Shown one piece after another: positions 24,849 to 35,799 of a stretch of DNA of 64,000 nt; position 1 is the first letter of the stretch; each line of letters opens with the position of its first letter. The notes beneath the pieces were generated by a model. It searched no databases, was not told the DNA's origin, and saw only the letters and a program-made list of their open reading frames with translations. Made by a program: the position numbers and the translations under genes. Source of the stretch: Lysobacter sp. Root690 (GTDB lineage: Bacteria; Pseudomonadota; Gammaproteobacteria; Xanthomonadales; Xanthomonadaceae); NCBI RefSeq assembly GCF_001427785.1, contig NZ_LMHM01000018.1:385309-449308 (forward strand). Direction: 5' to 3'.

Positions 24849-25552
24849 GCCACAGCACCGACCGCACCGTAACGGTACGCACCTTCAAGACCGGCCTGGC
24901 CGTGCTCGCCGCGGCCCTGGCCGTCGTCAGCGCGCCCGCGCTCGCGGTCAAGCCGTTCAGCGCCGACTACTCGGCCAGCTACATGGGCATGCAGGGCAAC
25001 GGCCGCATGACCGTCGCCGCCGAGGGCAACCGCTGGAAGTACAGCCTGTCGATCACCAGCCCGCTGGCCGACCTGCAGCAGTCGACCGTGTTCGAGGACA
25101 GCAACGGCCAGTTGCGCCCGGTCAGCGGCAGCGATTCGAGCAAGGTGCTGACCAAGAAGAAGTCGATCAACGCCAGCTACGACTGGTCGCGCAGCGTCGC
25201 CACCTGGACCGGCGACATCAAGCCCGAGCGCGCCGGTCCGATCAAATTGCAGAGCGGCGACCTCGACGCGCTGCTGGTGAACCTGGCCCTGGTGCGCGAC
25301 GCCAACGCCGGCAAGCCGATGAGCTACCGCATGGTCGAGGACGGCCGGGTCAAGGAACTGAGCTATACGGTGGTCGGCAAGGAAGCGATCACGGTCGGCG
25401 GCAAATCGCAGCAGGCGACCAAGGTCTCGAGCAAGAACGGCGACAAGGAAACCATCGCCTGGGTCGTGCCGGGCATGCCGGTGCCGGCGCGCATTTTGCA
25501 GCGCGAGAACGGCAGTGATGCGATCGATCTGCGAGTGCAGGCGGTGCGTTGA
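24845..25552 (+). CDS. Secreted DUF3108 domain protein, copy 2
   Basis: The 235-residue product is a paralogue of the preceding gene with its own signal peptide (TGLAVLAAALAVVSAPALA). It has FSADYSASYMGMQGNGRMTV, YDWSRSVATWTGDIKPE and PARILQRENGSDAIDLRVQ. ATGA overlap with copy 1 indicates coupled translation. It is followed by a strong intrinsic terminator. Function unknown; a cell-envelope role is plausible from location and family. Confidence 0.8.
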   Translation: MSHSTDRTVTVRTFKTGLAVLAAALAVVSAPALAVKPFSADYSASYMGMQGNGRMTVAAEGNRWKYSLSITSPLADLQQSTVFEDSNGQLRPVSGSDSSKVLTKKKSINASYDWSRSVATWTGDIKPERAGPIKLQSGDLDALLVNLALVRDANAGKPMSYRMVEDGRVKELSYTVVGKEAITVGGKSQQATKVSSKNGDKETIAWVVPGMPVPARILQRENGSDAIDLRVQAVR

Positions 25553-25593
25553 GGCACGATTGCTGCGGCGAAAGGCCGATGCACTGGAGAAAC

Positions 25594-25622
25594 AAAAAGC
25601 CCCGCAGTCGCGGGGCTTTTTT
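25594..25622 (+). terminator. Intrinsic terminator after the DUF3108 pair
   Basis: A perfect AAAAGCCCCGC / GCGGGGCTTTT stem with an AGTC-type loop is followed by a T-run (CTTTTTTATT). It ends the purN-DUF3108 transcription unit. Confidence 0.9.
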
Positions 25623-25682
25623 ATTGCCGAAAACGCAGCTCACTCAACCCTGCCAGCGCTCATCCAAGCAAGCGAACCACAG

Positions 25683-25863
25683 GCTCCCTCTCCCGCTTGC
25701 GGCGACCGAAGGAAGTGCAGAGCTGAGAGGATCGGCGTGAGGGAATGAGCGCCGCAGGCGCGAATGCCATTGCTGTTTCTACAAGCAAGAACAAAAGCAG
25801 AAGCGCCCTCACCCTAGCCCTCTCAGCTCTGCACTTCCTTCGGTCGCCGCAAGCGGTAGAGGG
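25683..25863. repeat. Inverted pair of long-form ccctctcccg repeats
   Basis: One arm (25683-25748) contains GCGACCGAAGGAAGTGCAGA and GCTGAGAGG. The other (25803-25863) contains the reverse complement CCTCTCAGCTCTGCACTTCC and TTCGGTCGC. Together with the terminator they fill the gap between the convergent DUF3108 and murA units. The same long form occurs at 20577. Confidence 0.8.
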
Positions 25864-25948
25864 GATGCTGGGCATTAGGTGCCGTTACCAAGCCGCATCA
25901 ACCCGCTCTTCACGCCCGACACGCAGCAACCACACGCTGCGCACGATG

Positions 25949-27393
<1,445 letters not shown>

Positions 27394-27415
<22 letters not shown>

Positions 27416-27636
27416 TCTTCAGGCGTCAACGTCTTCAACGCCAACGCATGAATCTCGCCGCCCATGCGCTCGCCCAGGGTCGCGTAGACCAGGCGGTGGC
27501 GGGCCAGCGGCAGCTTGCCGCGGAAGGCTTCGGCCACAACCGTGGCCTCGAAATGGACGCCGTCGTCGCCCTGGACCCGCGCTTGCGCGCCGGGCAGGCC
27601 GTTTTCGATCAGGGTGCGGATGGTTTCGGCGTTCAC
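27394..27636 (-). CDS. ibaG: BolA-family protein IbaG
   Basis: This 80-residue protein of the BolA family is the type encoded next to murA (IbaG), which binds iron-sulfur clusters with monothiol glutaredoxin in enterics. It has the BolA fold pattern with LARHRLVYATLGERM and the conserved GEIHALALKTLTPEE end. The final residues AGIGDS come from an intergenic repeat, so the C-terminus is slightly extended. Start is GTG. Confidence 0.88.
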
Positions 27637-27844
27637 GTATCGGGAGCCTTTGGACTGACGGACCGGCGGGGCCGGACGGTGGGCGGAGCGGCGACCGGGC
27701 CGGCCCAGACGCGCTGGACGGGACGGAAGCCTGCTGAATGGGCGATGCCCCGGTCCGGCGCGGATCTGCCGTGGGGCACGGCGCTGGACGGGCGAACCGC
27801 TTAGAATTGACGGATTAGCCTAGCGGAAAGCCCTCCGGTCCGAA

Positions 27845-28885
27845 ATGGCGACCTTCGAAACGGCGATTTCTATGACCAGTCCCGCACCGTCCCTGCTCGA
27901 TCCCAGCGGCGCCACCGAGGCCGGCCTGGCCACCAGCGGCCGGCGCGTGTTCGAGATCGAGGGGCAGGCCCTGGCCGCTGTCGCCGCGCGCATCGATGGC
28001 GACTTCACTGCGGCCTGCAAGCTGATTTTGCGTGCCAAAGGCCGCGTGGTCTGCACCGGGATGGGCAAGTCGGGCCACATCGCGCGCAAGATCGCCGCCA
28101 CCCTGGCCTCGACCGGCACGCCCTCGTTCTACGTCCATCCGGGCGAGGCCGGCCACGGCGACCTGGGCATGATCACCGACACCGACGTGGTCCTGGCCCT
28201 GTCCTACTCGGGCGAAAGCGACGAAGTGCTGATGCTGCTGCCGGTGCTCAAGCGCCAGGGCAATGCAGTGATCGGCATGACCGGGCGGCCGCACTCGACC
28301 CTGGCCCGCGAATCCGACGTCCACCTCGACGTCAGCGTCCCGGCCGAGGCCTGCCCGCTGGCGCTGGCGCCGACCTCCAGCACCACCGCCTCGCTGGCGA
28401 TGGGCGACGCGATCGCGGTCGCGCTGCTCGAGGCGCGCGGCTTCACCGCCGACGACTTCGCCCGCTCGCACCCGGCCGGCGCGCTAGGCCGCCGTCTGCT
28501 GCTGCACATCACCGACGTCATGCATGCCGGCGACGAAGTGCCCACGGTCGGCGCCGACGCCAGCGTCAGCGAGGCCCTGGTCGAGATGAGCCGCAAGCGC
28601 CTGGGCATGACCGCGGTGGTCGACGACGCGCGGCGCCTGATCGGCCTGTACACCGACGGCGACTTGCGCCGCACCCTCGACGACCCCGGCGTGGACCTGC
28701 GCACGACCCATATCAAAGAGGTCATGACCCGCTCGCCCAAGACCATCGGTGCCGACGCGCTCGCCGCCGAAGCCGCGCAGATCATGGAAACGCACAAGAT
28801 CAGCGGCCTGCTGGTCGTGGACACTGAACGCCGCGTGGTCGGTGCCCTGAACATTCACGACTTGTTGCGGGCCAGAGTGGTTTAA
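27845..28885 (+). CDS. kdsD: D-arabinose 5-phosphate isomerase
   Basis: This 346-residue KpsF/GutQ-type enzyme interconverts ribulose 5-phosphate and arabinose 5-phosphate, the first step towards Kdo of LPS. The SIS domain (about 40-190) shows VVCTGMGKSGHIARK, LALSYSGES and APTSSTTASLA. Two CBS domains follow (ITDVMHAGDEVP and IKEVMTRSPKTI). It heads a rightward series with kdsC and lptCAB. The N-terminus may start 27 bases later at a second ATG. Confidence 0.95.
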   Translation: MATFETAISMTSPAPSLLDPSGATEAGLATSGRRVFEIEGQALAAVAARIDGDFTAACKLILRAKGRVVCTGMGKSGHIARKIAATLASTGTPSFYVHPGEAGHGDLGMITDTDVVLALSYSGESDEVLMLLPVLKRQGNAVIGMTGRPHSTLARESDVHLDVSVPAEACPLALAPTSSTTASLAMGDAIAVALLEARGFTADDFARSHPAGALGRRLLLHITDVMHAGDEVPTVGADASVSEALVEMSRKRLGMTAVVDDARRLIGLYTDGDLRRTLDDPGVDLRTTHIKEVMTRSPKTIGADALAAEAAQIMETHKISGLLVVDTERRVVGALNIHDLLRARVV

Positions 28886-28888
28886 CGG

Positions 28889-29000
28889 CCGGGATTGGGG
28901 AATCGGGATTCGGGATTCGCAACAGCGGCTCTCTTGGCCCAGCCCGCATCCCTCGATCTGCTTTCGCTCTTTCGAATCCCAAATCCCGAATCCCCAATCC
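28889..29000. repeat. gggattcggg-family inverted repeat between kdsD and kdsC
   Basis: A GGGATTGGGGAATCGGGATT tract begins right after the kdsD stop, and its inverse (CCCAAATCCCGAATCCCCAA) ends next to the kdsC start. The 110-base element therefore occupies the whole gap and could fold in the mRNA without obvious T-run, so it need not terminate transcription. Confidence 0.8.
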
Positions 29001-29001
29001 C

Positions 29002-29550
29002 GTGCCATACAGCCACCTAAACGACTACCCCGCCGCCATCCGCGAACGCGCCGCGCGCATCCGGCTGGCCTGCTTCGACGTCGACGGCACCCTGACCGAC
29101 GGGCGGCTGACCTTCGACAGCACCGGGCGCGAGTACAAGAGCTTCCATGTCCAGGACGGCCAGGGCTTGGCGCTGCTGCGCAAGGTCGGCATCGCCGTGC
29201 ATTTCGTGACCGCCCGCGGCGGCGCGATCGCCGCCCACCGCGCCGCCGAACTCGGCGCGACCTCGCACGGCGACGTCAAGGACAAGCTGGTCTGCGTCAA
29301 GCTGATCGCCGAAAGCCTGGAGCTCACGCTGGAACAGGTCGCCTTCATGGGCGACGACCTCGCCGATCTGCGGATCCTGCCGCACGTCGGCCTGGCGGTC
29401 GCGCCGGCCAACGCGCACCCGTGGGTGCGCGAGCGGGTGCACTGGCGCACGGTCGCGCGCGGCGGCGAAGGCGCGGCGCGCGAACTGTGCGATCTGCTGC
29501 TGGCGGCGCAAGGCCACGCCGAAGACGCCCTGGCCGGAGCGCTGGGATGA
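29002..29550 (+). CDS. kdsC: 3-deoxy-D-manno-octulosonate 8-phosphate phosphatase
   Basis: KdsC removes phosphate from Kdo 8-phosphate in the cytoplasm. The 182-residue HAD protein has the canonical first motif CFDVDGTLTDG, a VTARGG second motif and GDDLADLRIL as the last motif. It starts at a GTG immediately after the repeat element. The stop overlaps lptC (ATGA). Confidence 0.94.
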   Translation: MPYSHLNDYPAAIRERAARIRLACFDVDGTLTDGRLTFDSTGREYKSFHVQDGQGLALLRKVGIAVHFVTARGGAIAAHRAAELGATSHGDVKDKLVCVKLIAESLELTLEQVAFMGDDLADLRILPHVGLAVAPANAHPWVRERVHWRTVARGGEGAARELCDLLLAAQGHAEDALAGALG

Positions 29551-30110
29551 GCTGGCGCGGCATGCTCACCCTGATCCTGCTCGCCGCCGCCGCGCTCAGC
29601 GGCTGGGCGCTGTGGTCGCAACGCGAAAAGCCGGTATCCGGCCCCACCAGCGCGCGTCCGGACTACGTGCTCAACGATTTCGAAGCGGTCGTGCTGGACA
29701 AGCAGGGCAAGGAATCGTTCACCCTGCGCGCGCCGAAGCTGACCCGCGATCCCAACGTCAAGACCATGGACATCACCACGCCGGTGTTCCTGATCCCGGC
29801 CAAGCCCGGCGCCAACGGCGGGCCGTGGGAAGTGAAGTCGCAGCGCGGCTGGGTCAGCGCCGAGGCCGACGAGGTGCGCCTGCGCGGACAGGTCCATGCC
29901 GACAGCACCAACGCCGAAGGCAAGCCGATCAACATCACCACCGAGGAACTGAACGTGTTCCCCGACGCGAACAAGGCCACTTCGGCCGTCCCGGTCAAGA
30001 TGCTCCAGCCCGGTATTACAATGAACGGCTCGGGATTGCAGGCCGATCTCGAAACCAAGAACGTCATCATTCCCAACGTCAAGGTCCGCTATGAAGCGAA
30101 AGCTCGCTAA
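29547..30110 (+). CDS. lptC: LPS export system protein LptC
   Basis: LptC is a bitopic inner-membrane protein that passes LPS from LptBFG to the LptA bridge. The 187-residue product has one N-terminal membrane helix (residues 7-23) and a periplasmic beta-jellyroll domain. YVLNDFEAV, APKL and the C-terminal PGITMNGSGLQADLETK region match the family. It overlaps kdsC by four bases and lptA by 20. Confidence 0.92.
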   Translation: MSWRGMLTLILLAAAALSGWALWSQREKPVSGPTSARPDYVLNDFEAVVLDKQGKESFTLRAPKLTRDPNVKTMDITTPVFLIPAKPGANGGPWEVKSQRGWVSAEADEVRLRGQVHADSTNAEGKPINITTEELNVFPDANKATSAVPVKMLQPGITMNGSGLQADLETKNVIIPNVKVRYEAKAR

Positions 30111-30618
30111 TTTGCTGGCGCTGTGCCTGGTCGCCGTTGCACTGGCGCCGGCGGTAGCGCTTGCGCGCTCTTCGGATCGCAATCAGCCCACCGACATCGA
30201 CGCCGACAGCAGCAACTGCTCGGTCAGCAACGACACCGCGCCGTGCGTGATGACCGGCAACGTCAAGATCGTCCAGGGCACCTTGGTCATCAACGCCGCC
30301 AAGGCTGATCTCAAGCGCAGCAACGGCGAGGTCACCTCCGTGACCATGACCGGCTCGCAGGTCACGATCAAGCAGCAGCTCGACGACGGTTCGCCGTTCG
30401 CCGGCCGCGCCAACAAGGTCGACTACGACATGCCGAAGGAAATCATCATCCTGACCGGCAACGCCTTCGTCGACAAAGCCGGCGACACGATCAAGAGCGA
30501 ACGCATCGTCTACAACTCCAAGACCGGCCAGATCGAGAGCGGCGGCACCGGCAGCCGCGTCAACATGCGCCTGCAGCCCAAGAGCAAGACCGCCGCGCCG
30601 GCCAAGGGAGGCGGTTGA
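30091..30618 (+). CDS. lptA: LPS transport periplasmic protein LptA
   Basis: LptA forms the periplasmic bridge for LPS. The 175-residue product has a signal peptide ([18 protein letters not shown]) and OstA-type strands ([47 protein letters not shown]). Two cysteines (NCSV, PCVM) close together may pair. It ends one base into lptB (TGATG). Confidence 0.93.
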   Translation: MKRKLANLLALCLVAVALAPAVALARSSDRNQPTDIDADSSNCSVSNDTAPCVMTGNVKIVQGTLVINAAKADLKRSNGEVTSVTMTGSQVTIKQQLDDGSPFAGRANKVDYDMPKEIIILTGNAFVDKAGDTIKSERIVYNSKTGQIESGGTGSRVNMRLQPKSKTAAPAKGGG

Positions 30619-31337
30619 TGCTGGTCGCCCAAGGCCTGCGCAAGGCTTACCGCCAGCGCGAAGTCGTGCGCGACTTCGGCCTGACCCTCGAAGCCGGTGA
30701 AGTGGTCGGCCTGCTCGGCCCCAACGGCGCCGGCAAGACGACGTGCTTCTACATGATCGTCGGCCTGGTGCCGGCCGATGCCGGTTCGATCGTGCTCGAC
30801 GGCAAGGACATCACCGCCGAGCCGATGTACGCGCGCGCCAAGTACGGCGTGGGCTATCTGCCGCAGGAACCCTCCGTCTTCCGCAAGCTCAGCGTCGCCG
30901 ACAACCTGCGCCTGGTGCTGGAACTGCGCGACGACCTCGACCGCGCCGGCATCGAACGCGAACTGGGCAGCCTGATGGACGAACTGCAGGTGACCCACGT
31001 CGCCGACCAGCTCGGTGCCAGCCTGTCCGGCGGCGAACGCCGTCGTGTGGAAATCGCGCGCGCTTTGGCTGCACGCCCGCGCCTGATGCTGCTGGACGAA
31101 CCCTTCGCCGGTGTCGACCCCATTTCGGTCGGCGAGATCCAGCGAATCGTGCGCCACCTCAAGAATCGCGGGATCGGTGTCCTCATCACCGACCACAACG
31201 TGCGCGAAACCTTGGGCATTTGCGATCGTGCGTATATCCTCAACGACGGCGGCGTGCTCGCGCAGGGGGCTCCGGACGCGCTGCTGGCCAATCCCGATGT
31301 CCGTCGCGTCTATTTGGGCGAAACGTTCCGCTTGTAA
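30618..31337 (+). CDS. lptB: LPS export ABC ATPase LptB
   Basis: LptB is the cytoplasmic ATPase of the LptBFG transporter. The 239-residue product has Walker [10 protein letters not shown], a Q-loop (LPQEPSVF), the ABC signature LSGGERRR, Walker [13 protein letters not shown] and the switch His in ITDHNV. I use ATG at 30618 (GGGAGG upstream) rather than TTG at 30615. lptF and lptG are not in this window, as is common. rpoN follows. Confidence 0.95.
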   Translation: MLVAQGLRKAYRQREVVRDFGLTLEAGEVVGLLGPNGAGKTTCFYMIVGLVPADAGSIVLDGKDITAEPMYARAKYGVGYLPQEPSVFRKLSVADNLRLVLELRDDLDRAGIERELGSLMDELQVTHVADQLGASLSGGERRRVEIARALAARPRLMLLDEPFAGVDPISVGEIQRIVRHLKNRGIGVLITDHNVRETLGICDRAYILNDGGVLAQGAPDALLANPDVRRVYLGETFRL

Positions 31338-31425
31338 CCTGTTGGTTGCCGGGCGCGTAACGACGCCCGCGACGCGCGACTCGGCCGCCGTCTCTGGTCG
31401 CCTATTCAGGTCGCGTCTGCAATCG

Positions 31426-32865
31426 ATGATGAAGCCCCGCCTCCAAGCCTCACTCGGACAACAGCTGGTGATGACGCCGCAATTGCGTCAGGCGATTCGC
31501 CTGCTGCAGTTGTCGGCGGTGGAACTGGAGGCCGAGCTCGCGACCGCCGTGGAAAGCAATCCGCTGCTCGACTGGACCGAACCGTCCGCGGCCGAGGACG
31601 AGCCGCGCGTGGTCGTGCCCAGCGGCGAGGAAGGCGGCGGCAGCGAGGCCGGCAGCAGCACCGAAGCGCCGGTCGCCGAGCCCGAATGGACCATGGACGA
31701 CGGCGAGACCTGGTACGAACGGGTCGGCCCCTCCGATCACGACGAAGACTCGCCCGCGGCCGAACAGGTCGCCGATGCCGAGACCCTGCTCGATCACCTG
31801 CTGTGGCAATTGCATCTGAGCCCGCTGTCGCAGCGCGACCGCAGCATCGGCGTGGCGCTGATCGAAGCGATCGACGACGACGGCTACCTGCGCGAACCGC
31901 TCGATGCGATCGCCGCTTCGCTCGCGCCGGAACTGAGCGTCGGCGAAGACGAGGTGGCCACCGTGCTGCATCAGGTGCAGCGTTTCGATCCGGTCGGCGT
32001 GGCCGCGCGTTCGCTCGGCGAATGCCTCAACCTGCAACTGGGCACCTTGCCCGACGACACCCCGGGCAAGGCGCTGGCCGCGCAGATCGCCAGCGGCCCG
32101 CTCGAACGCCTGCCGCGCGTCGGCGTGGCCGGGCTGGCCAACGAACTCAAGCTCGACACCGCCCAGGTCGACACCGCGGTGCAGTTGCTGCGCTCGCTCG
32201 ACCCGCGTCCGGGCGCGCAGATGGGCGCGATTTCCACCGACACCTACGTCACGCCCGACGTGGTGATCTGGCGTCAGCAAGGTCTGTGGCGGGTCGCGTT
32301 GTCGGAATCGATGCGTCCGCGCATTTCGATCCATCGCGGCTACGAAGGCATGATCCGCCACGCCAGCGCGTCGGATGCGAGTTACCTGCGCGGCCATCTG
32401 CAGGAGGCGCGCTGGCTGCTCAAAAGTCTGGAAGCACGCGGCGATACGTTGCTGAAAGTGGCGCGCTGCCTGCTCAAGCAACAAGCCGCGTTCCTCGAAT
32501 TCGGCGACAGCGCGCTGCGGCCGCTGACCTTGCGCGAAGTCGCCACCGAAGTCGGCCTGCACGAATCCACGGTCTCGCGCGCGATCGCGCGCAAGTACGC
32601 GCGCACGCCGCGCGGCACCATGCCACTGCGCGCGTTCTTCGCCTCGGGCATCGACACCGGTTCCGGCGGCGAAGCGTCCAGCACCGCGATCCAGGCGATG
32701 ATCCGGCGCCTGATCGAAGCGGAGAATCCGCGCAAGCCGCTGTCGGACGCGCGCCTGGCCGAAACCTTGAAAGCTACCGGCGTGCCGGTCGCGCGCCGCA
32801 CCGTCGCCAAGTACCGCGAAGCGATGAGCATTCCGTCCTCGCAGGATCGCGTGCGCATGGCCTGA
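31426..32865 (+). CDS. rpoN: RNA polymerase sigma-54 factor
   Basis: The 479-residue product is sigma-54. The N-terminal region I (LGQQLVMTPQLRQAIRLLQL) interacts with activators. An acidic linker (residues 45-110) follows, then the core-binding domain, the HTH (LTLREVATEVGLHESTVSRA) and the RpoN box ARRTVAKYRE near the end. A second ATG sits one codon downstream. The gene follows lptB by 88 bases and precedes hpf and ptsN, the conserved order for nitrogen-PTS control. Confidence 0.95.
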   Translation: MMKPRLQASLGQQLVMTPQLRQAIRLLQLSAVELEAELATAVESNPLLDWTEPSAAEDEPRVVVPSGEEGGGSEAGSSTEAPVAEPEWTMDDGETWYERVGPSDHDEDSPAAEQVADAETLLDHLLWQLHLSPLSQRDRSIGVALIEAIDDDGYLREPLDAIAASLAPELSVGEDEVATVLHQVQRFDPVGVAARSLGECLNLQLGTLPDDTPGKALAAQIASGPLERLPRVGVAGLANELKLDTAQVDTAVQLLRSLDPRPGAQMGAISTDTYVTPDVVIWRQQGLWRVALSESMRPRISIHRGYEGMIRHASASDASYLRGHLQEARWLLKSLEARGDTLLKVARCLLKQQAAFLEFGDSALRPLTLREVATEVGLHESTVSRAIARKYARTPRGTMPLRAFFASGIDTGSGGEASSTAIQAMIRRLIEAENPRKPLSDARLAETLKATGVPVARRTVAKYREAMSIPSSQDRVRMA

Positions 32866-33286
32866 GGCTCAGGCATGCGCGGCCGTTTTCGCACGGCCGT
32901 AACTTCGGCTTATCTCGACCAGTCACTGCCCGGCCAAGCGTCGGGCCGCGGCCGCGCGCGCCTCGAAAAACTGCGCAATCTTTATCCGCCAAGGCTTGCA
33001 GCGCTCGCTCACCCGATCTCACCGGCCCTGCGCAAACGCCCGACCTTGCCGAGTTGAGCCATTTCAAAACTTTTACATCCCTTGAAAACGCTTGGCCGAT
33101 CAAGCATTTCCGCCCGGGATAAGACCAAAGGGCTACGCCGGCCTCTTGCGCCGCAGGCTCAGCGTGCGATGCTGGACTCCCTGGTCGGTGGTTCAACGGC
33201 CAGGGCGTCACCCGGTTCCGTTTCGGTCCGGCAAGACCGGTCGGAACACGTTTCTGCATTCACCCGCGACGTGAAGGAGGTCCCCG
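32866..33286. other. Intergenic region between rpoN and hpf
   Basis: About 420 bases with no gene. A short GCGGCCGT...ACGGCCG hairpin at 32879-32901 lies just after the rpoN stop but lacks a T-run. The rest includes a less GC-rich stretch around 33058-33110 that may hold the hpf promoter. No sigma-54 -24/-12 element is convincing. Confidence 0.45.
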
Positions 33287-33613
33287 ATGCGTATCGAAAC
33301 CCACGGCCAGCAGATTGAAGTCACCGCTCCGCTGCGTGATTACGTTGAAACCAAGCTGGCCCGTCTGCAACGCCACTACGACCAACCCTTCGACGTGCGA
33401 ATCCAGCTCAGCCTCGACAAGCCCGATCATCGAGCCGAAGCCACCGTCCTGATCGCCGGACGCACCCTGCACTGCGACGCCGCCACCATCGACATGTACG
33501 CCGCGATCGATCTGCTCGCCGACAAACTCGACCGCGCATTGATGAAGCACAAGAGCAAGCAGGTCGATCATCATCGCGGCGAAAGCCTCGCCCGCAGCGG
33601 CGAATTCGGCTGA
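33287..33613 (+). CDS. hpf: Ribosome hibernation promoting factor (short form)
   Basis: HPF binds the 30S decoding region and drives ribosome dimerisation in stationary phase. The 108-residue product is the short form with the N-terminal RIETHGQQIEVTAPLRDYVE and the basic, conserved DMYAAIDLLADKLDRAL. A perfect AAGGAGG lies seven bases before the ATG, suggesting strong translation. It is followed by ptsN after 52 bases. Confidence 0.94.
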   Translation: MRIETHGQQIEVTAPLRDYVETKLARLQRHYDQPFDVRIQLSLDKPDHRAEATVLIAGRTLHCDAATIDMYAAIDLLADKLDRALMKHKSKQVDHHRGESLARSGEFG

Positions 33614-33665
33614 CCCTTCCCGTCCTTCCGCGCCCGCTTTCCGCCAGCCACTCAAGCACGCCGCC

Positions 33666-34130
33666 ATGCCGCTTTACGATTTGTTGAGCGCACAGCGCGT
33701 TGTCATCCTGGAACGACCCGGCGATCGCAACGCAGTGCTTGATACCGCCGCGCAGCTGCTTTGCGAAGGCCATCCGCAAATGACCGCCGCGCTCAGCAAA
33801 GGCCTGCAGGAACGCGAAGCACTGGCCAGTACCGCGATCGGCCATGGCGTGGCCATCCCACACGGCCGCACGCCGCTGTTCGAACACAGCCGTGCGGCCT
33901 TTTTGCGACTCGCGCAACCGGTGGATTTCGGCGCGGCCGACGGCCAGCCGGTGGATCTGGTGCTGGCGATGGCCGTGCCCGAGCATCACGTGCAACAGCA
34001 TCTGCAATTGCTGGCCGAACTGGCCGAACGCTTCGCCGACGAAGCGTTTCGCGAACGATTGCGCGGCGCGCCGAACGAGGCCGAGTTGAGTTATCGGTTG
34101 CTGGATTATTGTCGACGTAGCGCGGCTTGA
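33666..34130 (+). CDS. ptsN: PTS EIIA-Ntr protein
   Basis: The 154-residue product is a PTS fructose/mannitol-type EIIA with the phosphorylated His in IGHGVAIPHGR (about residue 67) and a DLVLAMAVPEHHV strand. With EI and HPr encoded at 38.6-40.6 kb it forms a regulatory phosphorelay. In other proteobacteria its phosphorylation state controls potassium transport, nitrogen metabolism and envelope stress. A 700-base repeat region separates it from hprK. Confidence 0.92.
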   Translation: MPLYDLLSAQRVVILERPGDRNAVLDTAAQLLCEGHPQMTAALSKGLQEREALASTAIGHGVAIPHGRTPLFEHSRAAFLRLAQPVDFGAADGQPVDLVLAMAVPEHHVQQHLQLLAELAERFADEAFRERLRGAPNEAELSYRLLDYCRRSAA

Positions 34131-34181
34131 GTTTCAGGCAACTCGACGCACTACAAGATCGCGTTACCCCAACCTACCGAT

Positions 34182-34800
34182 CCCCCCTTTGCAAAAGGGG
34201 GGCCAGGGGGGATTCGCTTTTGCTTTTGCTTAGCACCTGACTCAAGAGCAAAAGCGAATCCCCCGCGCTGTGGCATCGACTCGACTTCGAACCCACGCCG
34301 GGCGCTCGCCCCCTTTTGCAAAGGGGCATGAGTAACGCGCACGAACGGGCGGATGGGTATCGCGCATCTCAGCGTGAAATCACATGTCTGTCCTCCGCTC
34401 CTGGCTGTTCCCCCCCTTTGTAAAAGGGAGGCAGGGGGATTCGCTTTTGCTCTTGCTTGGCGACTCGCCGAAGAGCAAAAGCGAATCCCCCGCGCTGAGG
34501 TATCGACTCGACTTCGAACCCACGCCGGGCGCTCGCCCCCTTTTACAAAGTGGGCATCAGTAGCGCGCATGAAGGGGCAACCGGTAGCGAGCACCTGGAG
34601 TGAAACAACTTACCTACCTGCCCCGCTCTGGCTGTTCCCCCCTTTGTAAAAGGGGGGTAGGGGGGATTCGCTTTTGCTCTTGCTCAGCACCTCGCCGAAG
34701 AGCAAAAAGCCAGTCCCCCGCGCCACGGTATCGACCGATCTTCGAACCCACCCCGCCCGCTCGCCCCCTTCTACAAAGCGGTCATGGGCAACGCGCACTG
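34182..34800. repeat. Three tandem 227-229 bp repeat units with nested hairpins
   Basis: Units begin at about 34182, 34411 and 34637. Each starts CCCCCCTTTG(C/T)AAAAGGG, then has a long inverted repeat (GATTCGCTTTTGCTCTT and its complement AAGAGCAAAAGCGAATC around a short loop). A conserved TCGACTTCGAACCCACGCCG tract and a closing GCCCCCTTTTRCAAAG follow. Unit 3 is the most diverged. There is no coding sequence. It occupies the entire ptsN-hprK gap (34131-34848). Confidence 0.9.
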
Positions 34801-34848
34801 AGATCTCCCCGATGCGACACCACCGCCCTTTGCTCGTAAACTTGCCCC

Positions 34849-35799
34849 ATGAGCAAAAGCATCCGTGCAGGCGAACTGTTCGAACAGCAGCGCGACCGGC
34901 TGGCGCTGCGCTGGCTGGCCGGCCAACGCGGCGACGGGCGGCTGGTCGAGGCGGTCAATACGGTCGCGCGCCGGCCTTCGCTGGCCGGCTATCTCAACGC
35001 GATCTACCCGAACAAGGTCCAGATCCTCGGCACCGAGGAACTGACCTGGCTGGACGGGCTGGATTCGCGGCTGCGCTGGGAAACGATCGAGAAGATCATC
35101 CAGTTCCGGCCGCTGGCGCTGGTCATCAGCAAGGACCAGCCCTGCCCCGAGGACCTGCGCATCGCCGCGGAGGAAACCGACACCCCGCTGTGGGTGTCGC
35201 CGCGGCGCGGCCACGAGCTGCTCAATCATCTGCAATACCACCTGGCCCGCGCGCTGGCGCCGCAGATCACCCTGCACGGCGTGTTCATGGAGATCTACTC
35301 GATCGGCGTGTTGATCACCGGCGAATCGGGCTCGGGCAAAAGCGAGTTGGCGCTGGAACTGGTGACGCGCGGCCATCGCCTCGTCGCCGACGACGCGCCC
35401 GAGTTCACCCAGATCGCCCCCGACGTGCTCGACGGCACCTGCCCGGACATGCTGCAGGACCTGCTGGAAGTGCGTGGCCTGGGCGTGCTCAATATCCGCC
35501 AGATGTTCGGCGACACCGCGGTCAAGAACAACAAGTACCTGCGCCTGATCGTGCATCTGACCAAGCCGATGAGCGAGCCCAAGCCGGCCGGCATCGAGCG
35601 TCTGACCGGCGACACCGGCCTGCGCCGGGTGCTGGACCTGGACGTGCCGATGATCACCCTGCCGGTCATGCCCGGCCGCAATCTGGCGGTGCTGACCGAA
35701 GCGGCCACGCGCCTGCACAGCCTGCGCATGAAAGGGCTCGACCCGGCCGCGGCCTTCATCGCCCGGCACAGCAACTTCCTGGAGCGCGGCGAATCGTGA
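34849..35799 (+). CDS. hprK: HPr kinase/phosphorylase
   Basis: HprK phosphorylates and dephosphorylates the regulatory serine of HPr. The 316-residue product has the N-terminal domain, Walker [10 protein letters not shown] (about residues 158-166), and the family signature [17 protein letters not shown]. HPr encoded at 38.6 kb keeps the target serine, so the pair is functional on paper. The stop overlaps rapZ (GTGA). Confidence 0.95.
   Translation: MSKSIRAGELFEQQRDRLALRWLAGQRGDGRLVEAVNTVARRPSLAGYLNAIYPNKVQILGTEELTWLDGLDSRLRWETIEKIIQFRPLALVISKDQPCPEDLRIAAEETDTPLWVSPRRGHELLNHLQYHLARALAPQITLHGVFMEIYSIGVLITGESGSGKSELALELVTRGHRLVADDAPEFTQIAPDVLDGTCPDMLQDLLEVRGLGVLNIRQMFGDTAVKNNKYLRLIVHLTKPMSEPKPAGIERLTGDTGLRRVLDLDVPMITLPVMPGRNLAVLTEAATRLHSLRMKGLDPAAAFIARHSNFLERGES

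Noticed and set aside
34182-34800. CRISPR array at the regular repeats between ptsN and hprK
   Set aside because: Units are about 227 bp with only three copies and no short direct repeat plus spacer pattern; no cas genes nearby.
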